Positions 1 through 7,306 of a stretch of DNA of 18,815 nucleotides are shown piece by piece. Position 1 is the first letter of the stretch; each line of letters opens with the position of its first letter. Origin of the DNA: an uncultured Clostridia bacterium (GTDB lineage: Bacteria > Bacillota > Clostridia > Christensenellales > Borkfalkiaceae); assembly GCA_905235815.1 (NCBI GenBank), contig CAJOMT010000015.1, positions 1 to 18,815 of the forward strand, given 5' to 3'. Made by a program: the position numbers and the translations under genes. The notes under the pieces are model-generated. The model was given only the letters and a program-made list of their open reading frames with translations. It was not told the DNA's origin and searched no databases.

Positions 1-355
1 TGATTTTGGAGTTCTGCCCCGTCCTTAACAATAACACTGCACAGACTATCGTCAATATGATGACGAACGCTTGATTTATAAGCCCGACTATAACTTCGCG
101 TTGGTCTGCGTTAAAAAGCGGCCCGAATATTGTTTCAGTCAGTTTTCCAAGCCATAAGTCATTACTAAGTCCGATAACAGAGGCAATCGCCATTGCCCCG
201 AACGCCACGTGCGACAGCCCGTCGCCGATAAACGAAAACCTCTTTAATACAAGCGTTACGCCCAAAAGCGACGAACACAGCGCTATCAGTATTCCCGAAA
301 TCAAAGCGTAACGAACAAACGGAAAACTAAAATAATAAGCAAGCGTTTCAAACAT
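1..355 (-). CDS. znuB: Metal (zinc) ABC transporter permease, ZnuB-type, partial (3' end outside window)
   Basis: Membrane permease subunit that would carry Zn2+ (or Mn2+) through the cytoplasmic membrane with the ATPase and binding lipoprotein encoded just upstream. Only about 118 N-terminal residues lie in the window; the gene runs off the left edge. I read the start as the ATG at 355-353 (MFETLAYYFSFPFVRYAL), which overlaps the end of the ATPase gene by 8 bp and follows a GGAGG-type ribosome binding site. The translation shows a hydrophobic first helix (ALISGILIALCSSLLGV), then VLKRFSFIGDGLSHVAFGA. That Gly-Asp-(G/A)-x-SH segment is typical of the ABC-3 family of zinc/manganese permeases (ZnuB, AdcB, TroC). 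The family call is firm; the exact metal is inferred from the neighbouring Zur-like regulator. Confidence 0.87.
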   Translation of the reverse strand, partial: MFETLAYYFSFPFVRYALISGILIALCSSLLGVTLVLKRFSFIGDGLSHVAFGAMAIASVIGLSNDLWLGKLTETIFGPLFNADQREVIVGLINQAFVIILTIVCAVLLLRTGQNSKI

Positions 356-1052
356 TTTCCGTTCCTCCCGTCAAGCCCTTGAAATTGTCCGATTGAACGT
401 AATCGGATTTGGCGCCGAAATATATCTCTTTACCTATATGCAAAATATGACTTGCATACTTTAAGGCGGCGGATATATCGTGAGAAATCATTATTATCGT
501 CGTTCCTTCGGCGTTTAAAGCCTCTATCGTTTCATACATTTCAGCCGTTACTTTCGGATCAAGCCCCGATACAGGCTCGTCCAAAAGCAAAATTTTTCTC
601 GTCGCACAAAGCGCCCTCGTAAGCATTACTCTCTGCTGTTGTCCGCCCGATAGTTCCCTATACGAGCGATTCTCGAAACCGCTTAATCGCATCTTCTCAA
701 TATTTTGTTTTGCAAGCGCTTTCTCCTCTTTTCCGTAAAAAGGTCTCTTGCCGAGATGAGTTAAACAACCCGAAAGCACCACTTCCCAAACGGACGCCGG
801 AAAATCTCTTTGTACGACGGTTTGCTGAGGAAGATATCCTATTTCATTTCTGTTTAATCCGTCGCCGAACGAAATTTCGCCCGATATAGGTTTAATAAGC
901 CCGAGAACAGTCTTCATAAGCGTAGTCTTACCCGAACCGTTTTCGCCTACTATCGCAAGATAATCGCCCGCATTAACCTCGAAAGACAAATCTTTTATTA
1001 AAGGGTTATTGTCATAACCGAGAACTAAGTTTTTACAAGTCAGTTGAGCCAT
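348..1052 (-). CDS. znuC: Metal (zinc) ABC transporter ATP-binding protein, ZnuC-type
   Basis: Cytoplasmic ATPase that powers the zinc/manganese importer. The 234 residues carry a full set of ABC motifs: Walker A GENGSGKT at 36-43, Q-loop glutamines near 76-77, signature LSGGQQQR at 134-141, Walker B ILLLDEP at 154-160, D-loop SGLD at 162-165 and the H-loop histidine in ISHD at 189-192. The signature LSGGQQQRV and the short length fit the metal-cation subfamily (ZnuC, AdcC, MntB). Its ATG shares one base with the stop of the upstream znuA-like gene (TAATG), and its end overlaps the permease start by 8 bp, so the three are probably co-translated. Nothing looks truncated. Zinc rather than manganese specificity rests on the operon's Fur-family regulator and is not proven by this protein. 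Confidence 0.94.
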   Translation of the reverse strand: MAQLTCKNLVLGYDNNPLIKDLSFEVNAGDYLAIVGENGSGKTTLMKTVLGLIKPISGEISFGDGLNRNEIGYLPQQTVVQRDFPASVWEVVLSGCLTHLGKRPFYGKEEKALAKQNIEKMRLSGFENRSYRELSGGQQQRVMLTRALCATRKILLLDEPVSGLDPKVTAEMYETIEALNAEGTTIIMISHDISAALKYASHILHIGKEIYFGAKSDYVQSDNFKGLTGGTENV

Positions 1053-2017
1053 TATGCCAAAGCCCTCTTTAAAACTTCGAGATTAGAGCGTATTACGGAC
1101 AAGTAGTCCATTCCGTCTTTATACTCTCTCTCGGTTACAGACTGCATCGAGTTCATCGCCAGAATTGCTTGATTTTTTGCGGTAGTACTGTCTTTAACCG
1201 CTTGCGCAATTCTGCCGTCCGACCGCTCGATAGTCAATATAACGTTTAAGCCAAGTTCATCTACTTTGCTTGCCAGAAACGTTATAGTTTCCGGCTTCGC
1301 CGCCGACTCAGCCGAACACCCGACGAATGCCGCATAATAATCCAATGAATAGTCGTCGGTCATATACCTGAATGGAAACCTATCCGCAAAAACCAACGCA
1401 TTTTTAGTAGCTTCGCTTACAGCCGCTCTATATTCAGAATCGACCGCAGAAAGTTTTTCTTTATAATCCTTCGCATTCCTTAAATATTCGCCCGAATTCT
1501 CACTGTCGACAGAGCATATCGCCTCTGCTATTTTGTCTACGAATATAGCGGCGTTTTTAAGCGAAAGCCAAACGTGTTCATCGTATTCTTTTTCTTCGCC
1601 GTCGTCCTCCGCCTGCATACCCTCTTTAATTTCTTCCTCTTTGACGTCGGAACCTAAAATATCCATCAAGTTCAAAATGCGCATATCTTTTTTCACGTTG
1701 CCGCTCGCCAAGGTCTCTTTTGCCCAACCGTCGGATTCGCCGCCGACGTATATAAATATGTCCGCATTGTAAACTTTGACGAGTTCGCTTACCGACGGAT
1801 CGTAACTGTGGAGATCTGTAACGCCGTTTAAAAGCCACGTTACGGAAAATTTATCCGACTTTTCGCCGACTACGTTCATAACCCAATCGTATTCGGGGAA
1901 AATAGTTACGACGACGTTTATCTTTCCGTCATCTTTAACGCCGCAAGACGACAGCGCCCCTAAACCGAACGCCATACATAATACTGCGGCTATCGCCATA
2001 ATTCTTTTCTTTTTCAT
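1052..2017 (-). CDS. znuA: Zinc/metal ABC transporter substrate-binding lipoprotein, ZnuA-like
   Basis: Cluster A-I metal-binding protein, expected to be lipid-anchored on the outer face of the membrane and to hand metal to ZnuB. The N-terminus is a lipoprotein signal: MKKKR, a hydrophobic stretch, and lipobox LSSC with the modified cysteine at 25. Expected metal ligands are His70 (DLHSYDPS) and His148 (DEHVWLS). Where the classical family has a third histidine (HDAFGYF region), this protein has DRFPFRY at 212-218, and the last acidic ligand appears as Glu264 (TIERSDG). Instead of a His-rich loop, residues about 126-147 are strongly acidic. The variant DRFPFRY/CSAE pattern is one I associate with Firmicutes homologues, so it is probably a natural subfamily. 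RBS AGAGG lies close before the ATG at 2017. It follows the regulator gene directly. Confidence 0.9.
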   Translation of the reverse strand: MKKKRIMAIAAVLCMAFGLGALSSCGVKDDGKINVVVTIFPEYDWVMNVVGEKSDKFSVTWLLNGVTDLHSYDPSVSELVKVYNADIFIYVGGESDGWAKETLASGNVKKDMRILNLMDILGSDVKEEEIKEGMQAEDDGEEKEYDEHVWLSLKNAAIFVDKIAEAICSVDSENSGEYLRNAKDYKEKLSAVDSEYRAAVSEATKNALVFADRFPFRYMTDDYSLDYYAAFVGCSAESAAKPETITFLASKVDELGLNVILTIERSDGRIAQAVKDSTTAKNQAILAMNSMQSVTEREYKDGMDYLSVIRSNLEVLKRALA

Positions 2018-2406
2018 TTTAACCTCTGCAATCTTTGCATATGCCGTATAATACGGTTTCTTCCTTGTCGATAAAAAATTCGTCTTCTGATTCTACTTTT
2101 TTGCATATTTGCCATATCACTCGAAATATGCCTCGTCTTGCCGCATTTCATACAAGATATGTGGATTTTGTTTTTACAATGCTCGTGCGCTGCGTATTGA
2201 TAATACGCTCCCCTCTCGCCGACTTTAACTACTCGCCTTATCTTGCCGTCATTTTCGAGATCGGACAAATTTCTGTATACCGCACTTCGACTTATACCGT
2301 TTTTTTCAAGTTCTGCTATCACTTCGCCTGCCGATACGGTTTCATCCGCTCGACCTTCAAAATAATCCAACAAAACTTTTCTCTGTTTCGTATTGTAAAC
2401 TTGCAT
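2014..2406 (-). CDS. zur: Fur-family metal regulator, Zur-like, with an apparent C-terminal frameshift
   Basis: DNA-binding repressor that would control the downstream zinc-uptake genes. The N-terminal winged helix is clear (helix around ISRSAVYRNLSDLENDG, 38-54), followed by the metal region with His74, His76, His82 and the CMKC pair at 85-88. The uninterrupted frame gives 130 residues, but after Lys103 it turns into an Arg-rich tail unlike the family. Removing one base from a run of six A on the coding strand (2097-2102) restores VESEDEFFIDKEETVLYG and then ICKDCRG. This is a normal Fur end with the second CxxC (Cys123, Cys126), stopping with TAA at 2021-2019 for 128 residues. So the gene is either broken or, more likely, carries a sequencing/assembly indel. 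GAGG sits 8 bp before the ATG. PerR or Fur identity is possible; zinc is inferred from znuACB. Confidence 0.82.
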   Translation of the reverse strand: MQVYNTKQRKVLLDYFEGRADETVSAGEVIAELEKNGISRSAVYRNLSDLENDGKIRRVVKVGERGAYYQYAAHEHCKNKIHISCMKCGKTRHISSDMANMQKSRIRRRIFYRQGRNRIIRHMQRLQRLK

Positions 2407-2418
2407 TTTTTTCGCCTC

Positions 2419-2441
2419 AATTTGCGACTTAATCGCAAATT
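2419..2441. promoter_or_regulatory. Perfect 9-5-9 palindrome, probable Zur/Fur-type operator
   Basis: The arms AATTTGCGA and TCGCAAATT are exact reverse complements separated by CTTAA. The site abuts the -10 box, covers the expected transcription start, and lies just before the regulator's RBS. That position suits a repressor site for autoregulation of the zur-znuACB operon. Assigning it to the Zur-like protein is inference. Confidence 0.75.
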
Positions 2442-2470
2442 ATTATAACATCACGGCGCAATATTGTCAA
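2442..2470 (-). promoter_or_regulatory. Sigma-70/SigA promoter of the zinc operon
   Basis: On the minus strand a perfect -35 TTGACA (2470-2465) is followed after exactly 17 bp by a perfect -10 TATAAT (2447-2442). The next 23 bp form the palindromic operator, and the regulator ATG starts 36 bp beyond the -10. A promoter this close to consensus is expected to be strong and therefore to need repression. Confidence 0.9.
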
Positions 2471-2500
2471 GCAATTAAGTCGGCTATCAAAAATTTAACC

Positions 2501-2535
2501 AAAAAAACGACAGGCTAACTTAATTCTGCCTGTCG
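2501..2535 (-). terminator. Rho-independent terminator overlapping the end of the pseudouridine synthase gene
   Basis: On the minus strand the stem CGACAGGC / GCCTGTCG (8 bp, 12-base loop) is followed directly by seven T. The first arm lies in the final codons of the pseudouridine synthase gene, and its TAA stop is inside the loop. It closes the lgt-lspA-rluD operon ahead of the zinc operon promoter. Confidence 0.92.
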
Positions 2536-3419
2536 AGTTTATCCAATATTTTAGTAAAATAATCGGGCAAAGGAGCGTTGAACGTCATTTGCTCGTTCGT
2601 CGTCGGGTGCGTAAGCACCAAAGTAGTCGCATGGAGCAGTTGTCCGTCTAAATTAAACGCTTGATTTTTTTTGCCGTAAACTTTGTCGCCGACTATCGGG
2701 TGTCCGATATATCTCGAATGAACTCTTATCTGGTGAGTTCTCCCCGTTTCGAGTTCAAACTTACAATAAGTATAGTTTTTGTAGCGCTTGATGACTTCGT
2801 AATGCGTAACCGCCCGTCGTCCCTTTTCCTTTACCGCCATTTTAGTGCGATTCTTCTCATCTCTGCCAATAAGTGTGGCTATAGTGCCGTTATCGTTAGA
2901 AACGACGCCCTCTAACAGTGCGACGTATATGCGCCTGCAAGTCTTATTTTTTATCTGCTCGGAAAGGGATAAGTGGGCTTTATCGTTTTTTGCGACCACG
3001 AGTAGTCCGGAAGTGTCTTTATCTATCCTATGCACTATCCCGGGGCGAATAACGCCGTTTATGCCGCTTAAAGAATCGAGATGATATAACAATGCGTTCA
3101 CGAGCGTTGCGCTCTTTACGCCGTTGCCCGCATGAACGGTAAGTCCTTGCGGTTTATTTATTACTGCAATATCATTATCCTGATATACAATATCTAACGG
3201 AATATTTATCGGCGATAGGTCGAGAGGCTTTAAGTCCGGTTCGTCTATTACTATCAGATCCCCGACTTTTACCGTCTTTCCTGCCTTGACCGTCTGCCCG
3301 TTTACGGTTATAAACCCGTCGTCTATGAGTTTTTTTATGCCCGAACGGGTTTTGCCCGTCAGCGAAGAACACAATACGTCGAGCCGTTCGCTTTTTTCGG
3401 AGTAAAATTCGGTTTTCAT
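2520..3419 (-). CDS. rluD: RluA/RluD-family pseudouridine synthase
   Basis: Converts uridines of structured RNA to pseudouridine; RluD acts on helix 69 of 23S rRNA, but the exact target here is not shown by sequence. The 299 residues start with an S4 RNA-binding domain (about 11-60; RSGIKKLIDDGFITVNG). The RluA catalytic domain follows, with NKPQGLTVH near 88, the family signature HRIDKDTSG at 130-138 (catalytic Asp133), RRIYVAL at 162-168 and ETGRTHQIRVH at 224-234. Length and domain order match RluD/YlyB of Gram-positive bacteria. Its ATG overlaps the lspA stop by four bases (ATGA), a lspA-rluD pairing common in Firmicutes. The gene is last in its operon, and the terminator stem begins within its coding sequence. 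Confidence 0.95.
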   Translation of the reverse strand: MKTEFYSEKSERLDVLCSSLTGKTRSGIKKLIDDGFITVNGQTVKAGKTVKVGDLIVIDEPDLKPLDLSPINIPLDIVYQDNDIAVINKPQGLTVHAGNGVKSATLVNALLYHLDSLSGINGVIRPGIVHRIDKDTSGLLVVAKNDKAHLSLSEQIKNKTCRRIYVALLEGVVSNDNGTIATLIGRDEKNRTKMAVKEKGRRAVTHYEVIKRYKNYTYCKFELETGRTHQIRVHSRYIGHPIVGDKVYGKKNQAFNLDGQLLHATTLVLTHPTTNEQMTFNAPLPDYFTKILDKLDRQN

Positions 3420-3970
3420 TTGGAATTGTCAGAAATTTTGGATTTTTCTTTTGTGGTTTTCGACTTGAAAATTGCGTCTTTATCCAAGAATAACAAATAT
3501 ACGACGAGCATTATCGCTCCAACGACTAACGCAATATCCGCAACGTTGAATATATAAGGGAAAAAATCTTTGTTTTTTCCGATCGGAATAATAACGTGTA
3601 TAAAATCTCTTACGTAACCCGACGTAAGCCTGTCGATAAAATTACCGACCGCTCCCGCAATTATCAGCGCTATCGTAGTGTTTAACCAGCGAGTGCGCTT
3701 TTTTGAAAATATGAGATACGCCACTATTCCGCCGAGAATAAGCACCGTAAATACTATAAACCATACGTCTGAATGGGGAAGATTTTCGAACAGCCCCATT
3801 GCGCCGTTGCTGTTTTCGGAATATGTAAATTCGATAAAATTATTTATTATCCAAGTTATATGCGTAGACGTACTACCGGACATTCCGACGGCACCGGAAG
3901 ATGCGGCTATCAATATTTTACTTACTTGATCCAATAGCAATACGGCTATGAATATAAATATATACCACAT
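3416..3970 (-). CDS. lspA: Lipoprotein signal peptidase (signal peptidase II)
   Basis: Membrane aspartyl protease that removes the signal peptide of prolipoproteins after Lgt has lipidated the cysteine. The 184 residues hold four hydrophobic segments (about 3-20, 70-88, 97-112, 139-162). All family motifs are present: DQVSK at 14-18, NNF at 43-45, GNFIDRL at 109-115 with catalytic Asp113, VRDFI at 120-124, and FNVADI at 141-146 with catalytic Asp145. A short Lys-rich tail (about 170-184) extends slightly beyond the core. A strong GGAGGAG site precedes the ATG, and only one base separates it from the upstream coiled-coil gene. The same operon carries lgt. Lipoproteins in this window that would need both enzymes are the ZnuA-like protein and the barrel lipoprotein. 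Confidence 0.97.
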   Translation of the reverse strand: MWYIFIFIAVLLLDQVSKILIAASSGAVGMSGSTSTHITWIINNFIEFTYSENSNGAMGLFENLPHSDVWFIVFTVLILGGIVAYLIFSKKRTRWLNTTIALIIAGAVGNFIDRLTSGYVRDFIHVIIPIGKNKDFFPYIFNVADIALVVGAIMLVVYLLFLDKDAIFKSKTTKEKSKISDNSK

Positions 3971-3971
3971 A

Positions 3972-4454
3972 TCACTCCTCCGTTATACCCATCTCTTTCA
4001 GCATTGACGCCAAGTCCTGTCCGCTTTGGGGATTCAATATTTCGTCTAATGAAAACCCGTCCTCGCCGTCGCCTATATACAAATCTCCGCCATTCAGTTT
4101 GCCGTCGTCGCCGACTATTCTTCGCAACTCGTCCGTCTTTTCTTTGAAATCCAAGTCTGCGTATTTCCCGTCCGAATTTATCACTTCGTCGATTTTAAGC
4201 GCAAGGTCGTTGAGCTGTTCGAGTTTTGCTTTATCGCCGTATGCGGCGTACCGCTTATCCCACGCCAAGCGAAACAGTCTTAATCTGTCCGCTTCGAGAT
4301 TATACAGCCTTTCGGCGGAATCGATTATTTCTTTCGCCCTTTTTTCAGCCTCTTTTTCCTTTTCGGATATTTCGGCCTCACGGCTCTCGTATTTTTTTAT
4401 TACGCCCTTTAAATACTCTATTTCGGACAAAAGTTCCGCTTCTTCTGTCGGCAT
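3972..4454 (-). CDS. Acidic coiled-coil protein of unknown function
   Basis: I do not recognise a named family. The 160 residues have no signal peptide or membrane segment, so the protein should be cytoplasmic. Residues about 4-58 form a highly charged heptad-rich coiled coil (ESREAEISEKEKEAEKRAKE), reminiscent of the C-terminal coils of DivIVA-type proteins, though the DivIVA N-terminal membrane motif is absent. A helical middle follows (LEQLNDLALKIDEVI), then a Gly/Asp-rich linker (115-133), and a short C-terminal block FSLDEILNP (134-142) leading to DLASMLKEMGI. That block looks like a conserved docking peptide. AGGAG precedes the ATG, 3 bp after the pncB stop, and lspA starts one base after its end. 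DivIVA relatives are often found beside lspA in Firmicutes, which is weak support for a cell-division or envelope role. Confidence 0.8.
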   Translation of the reverse strand: MPTEEAELLSEIEYLKGVIKKYESREAEISEKEKEAEKRAKEIIDSAERLYNLEADRLRLFRLAWDKRYAAYGDKAKLEQLNDLALKIDEVINSDGKYADLDFKEKTDELRRIVGDDGKLNGGDLYIGDGEDGFSLDEILNPQSGQDLASMLKEMGITEE

Positions 4455-4457
4455 CGA

Positions 4458-5894
4458 TTATATTCTCCTTATTTCATCGAGCATTTCAGTCTTTAAATTA
4501 TATAACCCGTCGGACAAGTCGACTTTATATATATGCGGCTGGTCGAGCCTTTTATATTCTTCCCAAAAACTATCCATTTCGCTCTTGGCATATTCCGATA
4601 TCTCTTTGAGCGTCGGCAATTTATAAATAAGTTTGCCGTTTTCGATAATTTTCACGGACAATTCCCTTACCGTATAATCGGTAAACGTTATCTTCTTCCA
4701 ACGTTCTGTCGGGTGGTAAATAGTCAAAGGTTTCGTAAAATCTATCTGCTCTCCCCTTAAATATATCACGTCCGCCTCAGCCTTGCCCGTCTTATTGTCA
4801 TATATGCGGTAAATAGACTTAAACCCCGGATTGGTTATTTTGGCAGAATTGTCAGAAACCTTTATTTTCGGTACTATAGCCCCGTTTTCTTCTATTCCGG
4901 CAAGTTTGTAAACGCCGCCTAATGCCGGCATCTCCGCACTTGTTATCAGTTTCGTACCTATTCCCCAACTATCTATTTTTGCGCCTTGCTGTTTTAAACT
5001 TGTAATCGAACGCTCGTCTAAATCGCCGGAAGCGCAAATTTTAACGTAGTCGTAACCTGCGTCGTCGAGCATCTTTCGCGCTTGCTTTGTCAGATACGCC
5101 AAATCGCCCGAATCTATCCTTATGCCAAGCGGCTTATGTCCCTTTTTTACTTCTTCGTCAAACACTTTTATGGCGTTCGGAACACCGCTCCTCAAAGTAT
5201 CATAGGTATCGACCAAAAGCATTATCGCATTCGGATATACTTCCGCATAGGCCTTAAACGCCTCGTATTCGCTCGGAAAATTCATTACCCAACTGTGCGC
5301 ATGCGTACCCGAAACCGGTATATCGAACATTTTGCCCGCCAAAACGTTAGACGTCGAATTGCAACCGCCTATTATGGCCGCCCTTGCGCCGTATATACCT
5401 GCGTCCGGACCTTGCGCGCGCCTTAGCCCGAATTCCATAACCGTGTCGCCTTGCGCCGCATGGCAGACCTTTGCGGCTTTACTCGCAATGAGCGTTTGAT
5501 GATTTATCATATTCAATATCGCCGTCTCTACGAGTTGCGCCTCGATTATTGGCGCTTTTACGGTCAATATCGGCTCTCCCGGGAATACCATTGTTCCTTC
5601 CGGAACGGAATAAATATCTCCGGTAAAGTGAAAATCTTTTAAATAGTCTAAAAACTTATCGTCGAACAAGTTAAGTCCCTTTAAATACTCGATTTCTTCT
5701 TTATCGAAATTCAAATTCAATGCGTAGTCGACAACTTGTTCAAGTCCCGCCGCCAGCGAGTAGGTTATAAGTTCGTTTTGTCTGAAAAACACGTCGAAAA
5801 CAGCCACTTCATCGTGCTTGCCTTGCAAATAGTAGCCGTTCATCATCGTGAGTTCATATAGATCTGTAAGTAACGTTAAATTCCTTTTTTGCAT
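4458..5894 (-). CDS. pncB: Nicotinate phosphoribosyltransferase
   Basis: First enzyme of NAD salvage from nicotinate: nicotinate + PRPP (with ATP) gives nicotinate mononucleotide, in the cytoplasm. I place the start at the ATG 5894-5892 (MQKRNLTLLTDLYELTMMNGYY), because family members begin with this block. The open frame continues to 5957, but that would add 21 basic residues and overlap the preceding gene. No good RBS is seen at either start. The 478 residues show EFGLRRAQGPDAG at 154-166, GGCNSTSNVLAG at 176-187 and SGTHAHSW at 195-202, which includes the histidine phosphorylated in the family, then RIDSGDL further on. The length is normal. Its place between two envelope-related genes looks like convenience of co-transcription rather than a shared pathway. 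Confidence 0.95.
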   Translation of the reverse strand: MQKRNLTLLTDLYELTMMNGYYLQGKHDEVAVFDVFFRQNELITYSLAAGLEQVVDYALNLNFDKEEIEYLKGLNLFDDKFLDYLKDFHFTGDIYSVPEGTMVFPGEPILTVKAPIIEAQLVETAILNMINHQTLIASKAAKVCHAAQGDTVMEFGLRRAQGPDAGIYGARAAIIGGCNSTSNVLAGKMFDIPVSGTHAHSWVMNFPSEYEAFKAYAEVYPNAIMLLVDTYDTLRSGVPNAIKVFDEEVKKGHKPLGIRIDSGDLAYLTKQARKMLDDAGYDYVKICASGDLDERSITSLKQQGAKIDSWGIGTKLITSAEMPALGGVYKLAGIEENGAIVPKIKVSDNSAKITNPGFKSIYRIYDNKTGKAEADVIYLRGEQIDFTKPLTIYHPTERWKKITFTDYTVRELSVKIIENGKLIYKLPTLKEISEYAKSEMDSFWEEYKRLDQPHIYKVDLSDGLYNLKTEMLDEIRRI

Positions 5895-5916
5895 AATAAT
5901 CAACTTATAGGGGCAC

Positions 5917-6366
5917 TTATTCCTTTTTCTCGCCCTCGTTATCGTCCTTTGATTCAATTTCTTTTTGAGCGCCGTAAGGCTTATAGCCTTCTTCTTCGTT
6001 CGTCCTCGTTACAGTCAGAGAATCGGATTTAAGCAATAGGCCGCAAAGAAGTAAAATAAACAGTAACGCAATCGCTATAATCAAAATGATGTACCACTTT
6101 AATATTCCGATAAGAATAATGATGATGCCTAAACTCACCAAAATTCCTCCGACTGCAAATTCATACCCGCCCTTAATTATTATAGCATATACGGTAAATA
6201 CTATGCCGATTCCGAGCGTTAAGATTGCAAACATAAGTTTAAACGGGTTTATCTTTATTACTTCATAATATGCGAGTAGAAACCCGACGACAGATAAAAC
6301 CGCAAGCGCAATAATTGTTATAATGCCGCCGATAAGCAGTCTCTTTTTTAAATTACTATCTTTCAT
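5917..6366 (-). CDS. Small four-helix membrane protein of unknown function
   Basis: No family recognised. The 149 residues contain four predicted transmembrane segments (about 9-32, 41-64, 68-89 and 91-112), all rich in Ile/Leu and joined by very short loops. A hydrophilic tail of about 37 residues follows, ending in an acidic-basic mix (SKDDNEGEKKE). The ATG overlaps the lgt stop by four bases, and GAGGGAG lies just before it, so translation is likely coupled to lgt. Placed directly after lgt in an operon that also encodes lspA, it could be an accessory envelope protein. This is guilt by association only. Confidence 0.85.
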   Translation of the reverse strand: MKDSNLKKRLLIGGIITIIALAVLSVVGFLLAYYEVIKINPFKLMFAILTLGIGIVFTVYAIIIKGGYEFAVGGILVSLGIIIILIGILKWYIILIIAIALLFILLLCGLLLKSDSLTVTRTNEEEGYKPYGAQKEIESKDDNEGEKKE

Positions 6367-7259
6367 ACTTCTCCCTCATCGGTAATTTTAACTTTATTTT
6401 TTTTGTCGTATTGCAAAAGACAAATCAGTATAACAACTCCGGCTATAATAAGACCTATCGATACCAAAACCATCGCCTGAATTTTCAGTCCGCTTATGCC
6501 GAACAGCGGAAGATTATATTGTGATTCCCTGAAATTCTCCAAAATTGCACGTATTAGTCCGTAACTGATAAAATACAGCGCCACCGAATAGCCGTTAGTC
6601 GTGCCCTTTCTCTTAAAGAAAAAGATATAGAGACCGATGAAGGCGAGAATATTTAAAAAACTCTCATAGAAAAACAGCGCTTGATGCCAAACTATCGCTC
6701 CGCTCGTATCTATTTCTACCGCAATGGGGAAGAACTGCCAAGTCGGATTAGTTATCGTCTGACCGTAAACCTCTTGGTTAAAGAAATTGCCCCAACGCCC
6801 TATCGCTTGACCGAGCGGCAACAACGTAGCGCCGATATCGAGCACCTTAAACATGTTGACCTTGTGTATTTTACAGACTATTATGATCCCTAACGCTCCG
6901 CCGATAACGCCGCCGTAAATAGCGAGTCCGCCATCTCGTATGCTAATCATTTTTACAAAATCTTTCCAAAAACTTCCGTAGCCCAAAAACGATTTTATAT
7001 CGAACAAAACGTACCATAGCCTTGCCCCGATTATCGCTAAGGGTATAATACCTATAAGCAGGTCTATCAAAAGATCGGTTTTAAGCCCGCGCTTTTTCAT
7101 CATCGCCCTAGCGACAAGTGTGCAGGCGATAATTCCCGTAACTATCGCTATCGCATAATAGTATATGACGAATTGTTTACCGAACAACGAAAAACTTATA
7201 TTATTCTTGAATGAATGTCCGAACAGCACAAAATGGTCGGAATTTAGCAGATTATACAA
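6363..7259 (-). CDS. lgt: Prolipoprotein diacylglyceryl transferase
   Basis: Integral membrane enzyme that attaches diacylglycerol from phosphatidylglycerol to the lipobox cysteine of prolipoproteins. The 298 residues have about seven hydrophobic segments and the family hallmarks: GARLWYVLFD at 78-87, RDGGLAIYGGVIGG at 108-121, the signature GRWGNFFNQEVYG at 154-166, WHQALFFYES at 191-200 and YGLIRAILENFRE at 233-245. The E. coli essential His103 position is Tyr here (IYGG), a substitution I associate with other Firmicutes. The start is TTG (7259-7257), supported by GAGG six bases upstream; no ATG fits the family N-terminus. It is the first gene of its operon, 48 bp after a clear promoter. 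The downstream neighbour overlaps its stop. Confidence 0.96.
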   Translation of the reverse strand: MYNLLNSDHFVLFGHSFKNNISFSLFGKQFVIYYYAIAIVTGIIACTLVARAMMKKRGLKTDLLIDLLIGIIPLAIIGARLWYVLFDIKSFLGYGSFWKDFVKMISIRDGGLAIYGGVIGGALGIIIVCKIHKVNMFKVLDIGATLLPLGQAIGRWGNFFNQEVYGQTITNPTWQFFPIAVEIDTSGAIVWHQALFFYESFLNILAFIGLYIFFFKRKGTTNGYSVALYFISYGLIRAILENFRESQYNLPLFGISGLKIQAMVLVSIGLIIAGVVILICLLQYDKKNKVKITDEGEV

Positions 7260-7306
7260 TTTTTACCTCTTATGTTTAGTTATGTATTTTAATTTATTTT
7301 TAATTT

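Noticed and set aside
2097..2103. Programmed -1 frameshifting on the A6G run in the zur-like gene
   Set aside because: The zero-frame codons are CAA AAA AGT, so the run is not in the phase needed for tandem slippage on A AAA AAG, and reaching the Fur C-terminus needs +1, not -1. No stimulatory hairpin was noticed. An indel is more likely.
1533..5642. Several plus-strand open frames of 60-175 codons opposite the zinc, lspA and pncB genes
   Set aside because: All are opposite well-supported genes, carry no recognisable motifs and have low-complexity Ser/Arg/Tyr-rich translations.
5895..5957. Upstream start for pncB at 5957
   Set aside because: It would overlap the membrane protein gene by 41 bp and add a basic 21-residue extension absent from the family; the ATG at 5894 starts exactly at the conserved N-terminal block.
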